64,000 nt of DNA from Faecalibacterium sp. An122. GTDB taxonomy: Bacteria; Bacillota; Clostridia; Oscillospirales; Ruminococcaceae. The notes beneath the pieces were generated by a model, which was given only the letters and a program-made list of their open reading frames with translations, did not search any database and was not told where the DNA came from. The stretch spans positions 62,001-126,000 of the forward strand of contig NZ_NFLL01000006.1 of NCBI RefSeq assembly GCF_002160895.1, given 5' to 3'. Both the position numbers and the translations under genes were made by a program. Below, one piece after another: positions 58,298-64,000 of this stretch (position 1 is the stretch's first letter; every line of letters starts with the position of its first letter).

Positions 58298-58764
58298 CGT
58301 CCGTCCTTCACCGCCTCTCTGGTATGCTGCTTCTCCTTCGGCTTTGTCTTGATAAGCTCCGTGAACTTCCGAAGCTGACCGAGGATGGAAGGTCGTTCTT
58401 TGCCCTTATGGAGCACCTTTTCACTGTACTTCTGGAGGGCCGCCGTGATGGCGTCTGCCTGCCCGGCCTTGAAAAACAGCAGATAGTGGCCGGGGCTTAC
58501 CTTGTGGAAGGCGTAGTCCACATGAAATTCCTTTGCGATCCGGTCAAAGTCCTTCGGGGCTCCCACATAGGGCATGGAATTTTTCGCCCCGTAGTGGTTC
58601 ATCAGCTTTGCCACGCTCTGGCGGCCCTTCGGGGTCAGCGCCTTCTGGTGGTGGGCTTTCGCCGCCCGCACGACTTTCGAGAAAGCGGCGGCCAGCACTT
58701 TTCCCGTCAGTTTTGAGGCCCGGATTGAAAGGGCCATTGTTTTCTGGTTGACTTCTTCCTGCAT
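58294..58764 (-). CDS. PcfB family protein, second ICE
   Basis: A 156-residue basic protein beginning MQEEVNQKTMALSIRASKLT, a clear PcfB/DUF3801 homologue of the copy at 19378-19869. Segments KGRQSVAKLMNHYGAKNSMP and YLLFFKAGQADAITAALQ are conserved. AAGGAGG lies 5 to 6 bases before the ATG. It ends in the virD4 start and would link relaxase to VirD4. Confidence 0.88.
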   Translation of the reverse strand: MQEEVNQKTMALSIRASKLTGKVLAAAFSKVVRAAKAHHQKALTPKGRQSVAKLMNHYGAKNSMPYVGAPKDFDRIAKEFHVDYAFHKVSPGHYLLFFKAGQADAITAALQKYSEKVLHKGKERPSILGQLRKFTELIKTKPKEKQHTREAVKDGR

Positions 58765-58831
58765 ACAACCTCCTTTCCGTCAGGGCTCCCGCAGGACGGG
58801 AGGCCCTCTTGCGTGTGCGGGGAGCAGAAAG

Positions 58832-58854
58832 CCTCGGGCCATGTTGGCCCGAGG
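58832..58854. repeat. Gene-end palindrome, copy B
   Basis: Stem CCTCGGGCC / GGCCCGAGG with a variable centre, one base after the stop (58856-58858) of the polyvalent-type gene and before the pcfB start region. Confidence 0.9.
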
Positions 58855-58855
58855 T

Positions 58856-59872
58856 CTAACGCTCGGCATTTTTGGCCGGAGCCTCTTTCGGGGGCTCCGC
58901 CTTCACTTTTTCGCTCTGTTCCCGCATGGTCTGTAAGATGGACGGCTTCTTTTGAAGCTGGGATGGTTTTTCTCCCGACAAGGGCCTGATACATTCCAGA
59001 CGGTCAGCGGCCCGGATGGCATTGTCGGTAAGCTGCCGCTGCCAAGCCCCCACGCTGGGAGCCCAGCGGAACCCGCTGCTTTTCAGCTCTGCCCGGGTGT
59101 CAGCGTCAGGCTTGCCGTCAAAGAACACCTGCAAGCGGTTGTCCTCCCGGTTCATCTCTACATGGCCGCCGTCAAACTCCCAGCCGGAAAAGGTCTGCTC
59201 CGCCCGTTTGGAAAGTTCCTCGATACGGGCTTTGACACGGCGGATCTCCGCATTGTTGTTGGTAAGCTGATAGCTTTCAAAGGGCTTCGGGGCGCTCCGC
59301 CAGCTTGCCGCCATGTCGGATTTCAGCCGCTCGATCTGGTCGGGAGACAGCAGAGCACAGCCGTCCAGCGTCCCGTGTTTCCGGTAATAGGTGTTGACTT
59401 CCTTCATAATGAGCTGGGAGCGTTCCAGAGAGTCCAGCTTCCTTTGGAGCTTTTCCACCGCCGCCGGGTCGTCGGCGCTGATACCGCCCATGCCGGTACT
59501 GCGTATCTTATCCAGCAGCCCTTGAATGTGCCGCCATTCCTCCATGTTGCCGTCCCTTGCCCGGTTCTGCTTTTCTTTCTGCCGGACCGGGAAATTGGCA
59601 GGCCCCGCAATCATTACGGAAGGAACTCTTGCGTCAATGGCAAAGCCCTGGTTCATGTTCTCGGCCAGTTTCCGGGCGTAGGTGTCCAGCAGATGGTCGA
59701 TCTTTTCATGGTACATAGGGTCAACCCTTGCTTTCTGGTGTTCCGCCACAGCGGCAGCCTTATCGACCATCGCCCGGTATTCTGCCGTTGCGCTCCCTTC
59801 CCGATAGTCGGAAAAGCTGTTCATCTCCTTTGCCCGCCGGGCGGCAGTTTCATTGATGGGATAATACTTAAT
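58856..59872 (-). CDS. Polyvalent-type ICE protein
   Basis: About 338 residues. A strong AAGGAGGT at 59881-59888 lies 8 bases before an ATT codon at 59872, where the conserved part begins (IKYYPINETAARRAKEMNSF). The only ATG upstream (59905) lies inside a palindrome and before the ribosome site. An AUU start therefore seems possible, as in infC. The middle is helical and charged, and the C-terminal DTRAELKSSGFRWAPSVGAW, then QRQLTDNAIRAADRL is a motif of polyvalent ICE/phage proteins. It precedes pcfB by 91 bases. Function unknown. Confidence 0.68.
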   Translation of the reverse strand: MKYYPINETAARRAKEMNSFSDYREGSATAEYRAMVDKAAAVAEHQKARVDPMYHEKIDHLLDTYARKLAENMNQGFAIDARVPSVMIAGPANFPVRQKEKQNRARDGNMEEWRHIQGLLDKIRSTGMGGISADDPAAVEKLQRKLDSLERSQLIMKEVNTYYRKHGTLDGCALLSPDQIERLKSDMAASWRSAPKPFESYQLTNNNAEIRRVKARIEELSKRAEQTFSGWEFDGGHVEMNREDNRLQVFFDGKPDADTRAELKSSGFRWAPSVGAWQRQLTDNAIRAADRLECIRPLSGEKPSQLQKKPSILQTMREQSEKVKAEPPKEAPAKNAER

Positions 59873-59891
59873 CGGTTCACACCTCCTTGCG

Positions 59892-59914
59892 CTTCGGGCC
59901 AACATGGCCCGAAG
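59892..59914. repeat. Gene-end palindrome, copy C
   Basis: Perfect stem CTTCGGGCC / GGCCCGAAG with centre AACAT, two bases after the ardA stop (59917-59919). It contains the in-frame ATG that opens the longest reading of the next gene. Confidence 0.9.
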
Positions 59915-59916
59915 TC

Positions 59917-60633
59917 TTATCGTTCCTCATGGGAAGGCCCCGCCTTATCCTTTCTCGGAGCAGGCGGGGCCTCTTGAAATTCCCGGATGGCTTTTAAGAT
60001 GGAGCGGGCTGGTTCAGCCTCCTTCGGATAGGCGAAAACCCGGTGTTCCTTTGGAATGTCCTCCGGGCCGTGGTAATACTCGATAAAAGCACCGGGGTCA
60101 GCGGCCACATAGCCGCCGGGGGCGAATACGCCGTTTTCCCTGATCTTCACGTCCCGCCCGTATGCCTCATAATCGAAATAGTTCTGGATATGTTCCGGTA
60201 TCTCAATGGAATGAAGCTCGTCCGCATACAGGCGGCCCAGTTCTTCCTCATTGGATATATCCGGGTAGAAGCGGTACAGGTCAAGGTTCTGCGCCAGATT
60301 GATAAGATCTTTCACGCTTTCTGTGTGCTTTCCTAAGACAAGAGCGGCTTCGTACTTTTCCAGCTCGCCCTTATCCCGTACTCCAAGCAAGGTGTGCGCC
60401 AGCTCGTTGAGCTCGTCAATGCCCGCGTATTCATAGAGATAATCATACAGCCCCAGCACGTCGTCACTGTCAAAGCTGGTAAAGAAAACCTCGGTGTACT
60501 GCTTTCCGTCAATCCCGATTTTCGCAAGGGCGGCCTGAACCTCCTGCGTGGTGGCCGGGAATTTCAAGGTTGTTCCGACCTCCACCCCGGCCTCGGGATA
60601 AAGGGCGGCGTTTGTGATATAGGCTTCAAACAT
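59917..60633 (-). CDS. ardA: Antirestriction protein ArdA
   Basis: A 238-residue acidic protein starting MFEAYITNAALYPEAGVEVG. The ArdA pattern continues with LKFPATTQEVQAALAKIGID, DVLGLYDYLYEYAGIDELNE, and EAYGRDVKIRENGVFAPGGY. ArdA mimics B-form DNA and blocks type I restriction enzymes. It overlaps the methyltransferase gene by 8 bases, so the element pairs modification with antirestriction. A related domain is fused in the gene at 1-1658. Confidence 0.9.
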   Translation of the reverse strand: MFEAYITNAALYPEAGVEVGTTLKFPATTQEVQAALAKIGIDGKQYTEVFFTSFDSDDVLGLYDYLYEYAGIDELNELAHTLLGVRDKGELEKYEAALVLGKHTESVKDLINLAQNLDLYRFYPDISNEEELGRLYADELHSIEIPEHIQNYFDYEAYGRDVKIRENGVFAPGGYVAADPGAFIEYYHGPEDIPKEHRVFAYPKEAEPARSILKAIREFQEAPPAPRKDKAGPSHEER

Positions 60634-61723
60634 GGGGATTTCCCTCCTTTCCGTCCCCGCCGGTCAGCGCCTCATATATCTCGGCCATGATGTAATCGGC
60701 ACAGGGAAGGGCGATAGCGTTCCCCAGCGCCTTGTAGCGGCTGGAAGAACGGATTTCTTCGCCGTCCGCCCCGTACTTTGTCCATCCCTCCGGCAGCCCC
60801 ATAAGCCGCTCGCTTTCTGTCTCCGTCACAAAACGGATACAGCCGCCCTCCGGGTCGTCCTCATACCAGAAAGAGAAGGGCGTCACATCGCCGGCTAAAA
60901 GAGTGGGAAAAGGGTCAGTTGGTAGACCGAAGCTGTTTCGGAAGGCGGTTCCTTCCTGCCTTTTTGCCGCGCCCCGCATACGGAAGCACTGAAAGGGTCG
61001 GACGACGGGTATTCTCCGCCCTGTTTCAATAAAAGGCGCTCGATCTCCTTCGGGGGAGGCGTCCCCGCCCGTTCTGCAAGGCGCAGGAAGTGGGAGCACT
61101 GGACGGGGCTTAAAAAGTATTTCGGCAGAACGCCGCCCTCCAAAATCGGCCACGACAAAAATCCGCTGCCTTCTTGCCAGCCTCCGGGTTCCTGCCCAAT
61201 ACTGGGCGTCCATGAGCCGCCAGGACACATCAGGCGTTCCCCCTCGCACCATTCCGGCGTTTCCCCATCTTCCCGAAGGAGGCATTGGAACCTCGGTGTC
61301 TGCGAAGGCGGATAGGACGGTTCTAAAATCCATCCGGTCATTTGTAGAAAACGCTCCCATGACGTTTTCCCAAACAAGGATAACTGGATATAGGTTATCA
61401 GTGGCATCCCTCATTTCATGTACGATACGGAAAGCCTGATAGAACAGGCTTGATTTTGCCCCGGCAAGGCCGGAGCGGTTGCCAATCAGTGAAAGGTTTT
61501 GACAGGGGGAGCCGAAGGTCAGCACATGGACGGGCTCGATTTTCCCGCCGTCTATCTTCGTAATGTCCCCCAGATGTTCCATTTCCGGGAAGTGCCTTTT
61601 GGTAATGGAAATAGGGGCCTTCTCGATCTCGCTGGCCCACACCGGACGGATACCGCACCGGGAGGCCGCAAGCGGAAAGACCCCTATCCCGTCAAAGAGG
61701 CTCCCCAGCTTAATATCCGGCAC
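60626..61723 (-). CDS. DNA cytosine-5 methyltransferase
   Basis: A 365-residue C5 methyltransferase. Motif I is LGSLFDGIGVFPLAASRCG, the catalytic PCQ is in TFGSPCQNLSLIGNRSG near residue 72, and motif VI is VWENVMGAFSTND. The C-terminal motif reads YKALGNAIALPCADYIMAEI. It methylates cytosines within a specific site; no cognate nuclease is adjacent. It overlaps its neighbours at both ends (14 and 8 bases). Target sequence unknown. Confidence 0.92.
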   Translation of the reverse strand: MPDIKLGSLFDGIGVFPLAASRCGIRPVWASEIEKAPISITKRHFPEMEHLGDITKIDGGKIEPVHVLTFGSPCQNLSLIGNRSGLAGAKSSLFYQAFRIVHEMRDATDNLYPVILVWENVMGAFSTNDRMDFRTVLSAFADTEVPMPPSGRWGNAGMVRGGTPDVSWRLMDAQYWAGTRRLARRQRIFVVADFGGRRSAEILFKPRPVLPLPAPCRTGGDASPEGDRAPFIETGRRIPVVRPFQCFRMRGAAKRQEGTAFRNSFGLPTDPFPTLLAGDVTPFSFWYEDDPEGGCIRFVTETESERLMGLPEGWTKYGADGEEIRSSSRYKALGNAIALPCADYIMAEIYEALTGGDGKEGNPHV

Positions 61724-62066
61724 TGTCCGGGGAGCCCTGCCCCTTCACGTTCATAATGCCTTCCAGCGTAGTCGCCGCAATCCCATACCGGGCGGCAACC
61801 GCAATGTCGTTTTTCACGTCCTCGTCCACAGTCCCGCCGCAGACAAGGAGCATACGGGAGCGTTTGAGCATATCCCGGCCCATGTCGATACCGTCCTTGT
61901 GTTCCTCCGGCACGTTGTCATTGAGGATCAGCGGAAGGTATAGCTTCGGGCAGATGGGGGCAAAGCCTGCTTCATAGGCTGCCCGGCAGAACTCCACGGC
62001 AAGGTCGGTGTCCACCTCGGGAATACCGCACCATGCGGCGGTGATGTATGCTAAAGGTCGCTTCAT
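61710..62066 (-). CDS. DUF7768/DUF4406-like nucleoside-deoxyribosyltransferase-fold protein
   Basis: A 118-residue protein starting MKRPLAYITAAWCGIPEVDT at 62066 behind GGAGGG. The small Rossmann-like fold (FCRAAYEAGFAPICPKLYLP, DGIDMGRDMLKRSRMLLVCG) resembles DUF4406 and nucleoside 2-deoxyribosyltransferase-like proteins common in phages and ICEs. No catalytic residue can be assigned with confidence. It overlaps the methyltransferase start by 14 bases and follows a long structured noncoding region. Confidence 0.65.
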   Translation of the reverse strand: MKRPLAYITAAWCGIPEVDTDLAVEFCRAAYEAGFAPICPKLYLPLILNDNVPEEHKDGIDMGRDMLKRSRMLLVCGGTVDEDVKNDIAVAARYGIAATTLEGIMNVKGQGSPDSAGY

Positions 62067-62127
62067 TTCTGGTTCCCTCCATTTCACTTATTAAATAAGG
62101 TAAAGCAAGGTACGCCCAACCCCTCCG

Positions 62128-62148
62128 CCCCTTCCCCCGGGAAGGGGG
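62128..62148. repeat. GC-rich hairpin before the long structured element
   Basis: CCCCTTCCC and GGGAAGGGG pair around a short CG-rich loop. Together with the element at 62152-62317 it makes the gap between parB and the DUF7768 gene almost entirely foldable. Confidence 0.7.
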
Positions 62149-62151
62149 ACG

Positions 62152-62317
62152 GCTCTGGAGAATTTATATCCCCGTCGCTTGATAGTGATAAAGCATAACC
62201 GGGAGAAATCCGTCAAGGGTGCCTCCGGCACCGCCTGCGGCGGCTCTGCCCTTGACTGATTTTCCCGGCTATGCTACGGAATAACTGGCGACGGGGAATA
62301 ATTTATATCTCCAGAGC
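62152..62317. other. 166-bp imperfect inverted repeat, structured RNA or origin candidate
   Basis: Outer arms GCTCTGGAGA...CCCCGTCGC (62152-62178) and GCGACGGGG...TCTCCAGAGC (62288-62317) pair with small gaps. Inner arms AGCATAACCGGGAGAAATC...CAAGGG and CCCTTGACTGATTTTCCCGG...TATGCT continue the stem toward a GC-rich apical part (about 62220-62248) that has its own small stem. No open frame with a start fits here. It could be a structured RNA, an origin or a defective insertion element. Confidence 0.75.
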
Positions 62318-62353
62318 TTCGGGGCGTGGGGCAGAGCCCCACAGGTCTTGTGT

Positions 62354-62376
62354 CCTCGGGCCAACGTGGCCCGAAG
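62354..62376. repeat. Gene-end palindrome, copy D (after parB)
   Basis: Stem CCTCGGGCC / GGCCCGAAG with centre AACGT, six bases after the parB stop (62383-62385). Another short hairpin (GTGGGGC/GCCCCAC) lies nearby at about 62326-62342. Confidence 0.9.
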
Positions 62377-62382
62377 TCCCGC

Positions 62383-63891
62383 TTATTTCTCCTTCTCGGT
62401 TTTCTTCTCCGGCTTCTCGTGTTCCTTCTGCAGGCCCTTCCAGTCGTCCAGCAGCTTGATGATCTGGTCTTTCATTTCCCTCGGGGTGGTTTCCTTCCCG
62501 AAGTATTTGCTCAGTTCAGCGCCCGTCAAAATCACTTTGTCTACCTCCTTCTTGTCCTCCATCATAATGCCGTCGATCACGTCCCCGTTTAAGAGCTTCT
62601 TTTCGTCCAGCTCCCTCATGCGCTTTGCCTGCGCCTGGGACGGGGAGGACTGCTGGCTGTCGATGGCAACGGCGATATAGTTCTGGTTCTTCTTGCTGAT
62701 ATAGGAGAGCTCCACGGCAGTCGTGAAGCCCAGCTTCTTTGCGTCCATGAGGGCCATCAGGTCAGGGACAAGCTCATTGAGCCGGATATACCGCTGTACC
62801 TGTTTGACCGCCATCTTGTTGCGCTCGGCCACGATCTCATTGGAGCGTTTGCCCGCGTCCTTCGGGTCAATCTGGCCCGAAGTGCGGGAGCCCTGGTGCT
62901 TGATGGCTTCAAGCTGCATTTTCAGCGCCTTTGCCCGCTCACTGGGGAGGATTTCTTCACGCTGGTTTAAGTTGTCCTCCACCATCTGCGTGATTGCTTC
63001 ATCATCCGTCAGGTTGCGAACGATACAGGGCATATCGGCGTACCCGGCAAGCTCGCTGGCCTTCTGGCGGCGGTGGCCGGATACGATCTCATAGCCGCCG
63101 TCCTCCCGGGTCCGGACGATAGCGGGCTGGGTAACGCCCTTGTCCTTGACGCTGGACACCATCGCCCGCATTTCTTCATCATCCCGAACCTGGAACGGGT
63201 GGTTTTTGAAAGCGTGGAGCTCGTCCAGTTTGATATAGACGATCTGTTCCTCTCCACGGCGGGGCGCTTCTTTGGGCGGCTCCTGCGGCTTCGGCTGTTC
63301 CGGGGCCGGAAGCTTCACAGCGGCAGAACCCTTGTCAGCCGCTTTTTTCGGGGCGGCAGCCTTCGGGGTCTTTTCCTTGCCCCCGGCGGTCTTGTCCGCC
63401 GGTTCCTTCCAGATGGAAGCTTTCTTCGTGGCCGCAGGCTCTTTTGCCGGAGTGGCCTTTTTCTTGTCCGCCGGAGCTTTCGCCTGTGTCTCCTTTGGAG
63501 GGCGGCCCCTGCGCTTCGGCGGCTCCGCTGTTTTGTCAGGCTCCTTCTTTACAGCCTTGTCCGGCTTCTCGGGCTCCTTTCCCTTATCCGGTGAGGGAGC
63601 TGCCTTCTCCGGCGTTTTTTCTTTTTCCGCCGCTTTCTTCTCGGCCATGATTTCCGAAAAGTTGTAGACGGAGACATTCGGGCTTTTCTCTGCGCCCGCC
63701 TTCTCGGAAGTGGGAGCCTCCTTATCCTTCGGCGGTGCGGCTTTGTCTGCGGCCTGCTCCGGGGGCTTCTGTTCCGGTGTGGGCGGTTCGGTTTTCACAG
63801 GTTCCTTGACGGGAGCCTGTTCCGGGGGCTTGCCCGGCCCGGTGTCCGGCGCTGCCGTCTCCGGGACTTTTGTGGTTTTATCATCTGGCAT
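62383..63891 (-). CDS. parB: ParB/Spo0J-like partition protein with long low-complexity N-terminus
   Basis: A 502-residue protein starting MPDDKTTKVPETAAPDTGPG. Residues 1-210 are Pro/Lys/Ala/Glu-rich and disordered. The ParB N-domain starts near 217 (YIKLDELHAFKNHPFQVRDD, then SVKDKGVTQPAIVRTREDGG and the nucleotide-binding GHRRQKASELAGY). The HTH region follows (LPSERAKALKMQLEAIK, KQVQRYIRLNELVPDLMAL). Such proteins bind parS and help maintain the excised element. The long tail-like N-terminus is unusual; typical ParB proteins lack it. No parA is visible; it may lie beyond the right edge. Confidence 0.88.
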   Translation of the reverse strand: MPDDKTTKVPETAAPDTGPGKPPEQAPVKEPVKTEPPTPEQKPPEQAADKAAPPKDKEAPTSEKAGAEKSPNVSVYNFSEIMAEKKAAEKEKTPEKAAPSPDKGKEPEKPDKAVKKEPDKTAEPPKRRGRPPKETQAKAPADKKKATPAKEPAATKKASIWKEPADKTAGGKEKTPKAAAPKKAADKGSAAVKLPAPEQPKPQEPPKEAPRRGEEQIVYIKLDELHAFKNHPFQVRDDEEMRAMVSSVKDKGVTQPAIVRTREDGGYEIVSGHRRQKASELAGYADMPCIVRNLTDDEAITQMVEDNLNQREEILPSERAKALKMQLEAIKHQGSRTSGQIDPKDAGKRSNEIVAERNKMAVKQVQRYIRLNELVPDLMALMDAKKLGFTTAVELSYISKKNQNYIAVAIDSQQSSPSQAQAKRMRELDEKKLLNGDVIDGIMMEDKKEVDKVILTGAELSKYFGKETTPREMKDQIIKLLDDWKGLQKEHEKPEKKTEKEK

Positions 63892-63918
63892 ACACGTTTA
63901 CCTCCTGATTTTGGGCAT

Positions 63919-63951
63919 GAAAAAAGGGGCCTGACTTTTCATCAGGCCCCC
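63919..63951 (-). terminator. Terminator upstream of parB
   Basis: On the minus strand GGGGCCTGA pairs with TCAGGCCCC around a 7-base loop and is followed by TTTTTTC. It ends transcription from the gene beyond the right edge before parB, so parB probably has its own promoter in the 28 bases between or is expressed by read-through. Confidence 0.85.
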
Positions 63952-64000
63952 GTGGGGTGGTTCCTCCTTTCTTGCCAAGCTACAAAAATACCGCCCGTAG

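Noticed and set aside
63896-64000. Small gene after the terminator at the right edge
   Set aside because: A 14-codon frame exists but its ribosome site is too far; it is only the terminator hairpin.

Overview
The window is a patchwork of mobile DNA in what looks like a gut Clostridia genome (Oscillospiraceae/Lachnospiraceae type). This is inferred from the ICE families named after C. difficile CD1107-CD1115, the TnpV/TnpW/Maff2 families, tet(W), the SigI/RsgI regulators, strong AGGAGG ribosome sites and moderately high GC. No rRNA or tRNA gene was seen. All family names come from reading the translations by eye; no database search was run.

Region A (1-22950, minus strand) is most of an integrative conjugative element. 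From its upstream end it carries a rep-type initiator, PcfB, VirD4, two tandem Maff2 pilin-like genes, a VirB6/TrbL-like protein, an MT-A70 methyltransferase, PrgI, VirB4, a second DNA methyltransferase, an NlpC/P60 hydrolase, DUF4315 and DUF4366 proteins, topoisomerase III, a PP-loop protein, an ArdC-type zincin, and an ArdA-DUF3846 protein that leaves the window. Its integrase survives only as serine-recombinase fragments (21880-22949).

Region B (23295-35145) looks like host chromosome. A SigI-type sigma factor and RsgI-type anti-sigma factor head a minus-strand cluster with a repeat lipoprotein, a VTC-domain polyphosphate polymerase, a DUF4956 membrane protein and a CotH kinase. The sigma operon and the lipoprotein operon share a promoter-like motif with identical spacing (ACCCCGGTTTT-N-AAAA-N8-CGTA), and both acidic proteins share the same Tyr/Asp repeat. 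This is the best candidate for an undescribed system. A plus-strand flavodoxin/membrane operon and a PadR-DUF2812 pair follow.

Region C (35300-43050) is a mobilizable element: MobA relaxase, DUF3847 protein, HTH protein, D5-type helicase, CHC2 primase, large serine recombinase and TnpW, with nine consecutive hairpins upstream of mobA. A plus-strand operon (sigma-like, zinc-ribbon and RhuM proteins) lies at 43313-46138.

Region D (46205-64000, minus strand) is a composite. A mobilization/replication module (MobC, MobP, VLP-type protein, RepA, DnaC-like ATPase, TnpW, truncated recombinase, TnpV) is joined to an RlmN/Cfr-like methyltransferase, a KTR protein and tet(W). These abut a second ICE backbone (VirD4, PcfB, ArdA, C5 methyltransferase, ParB) that breaks inside maff2. 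Four genes of this backbone end in the same 23-bp palindrome, and a 166-bp imperfect hairpin lies before parB's 3' end.
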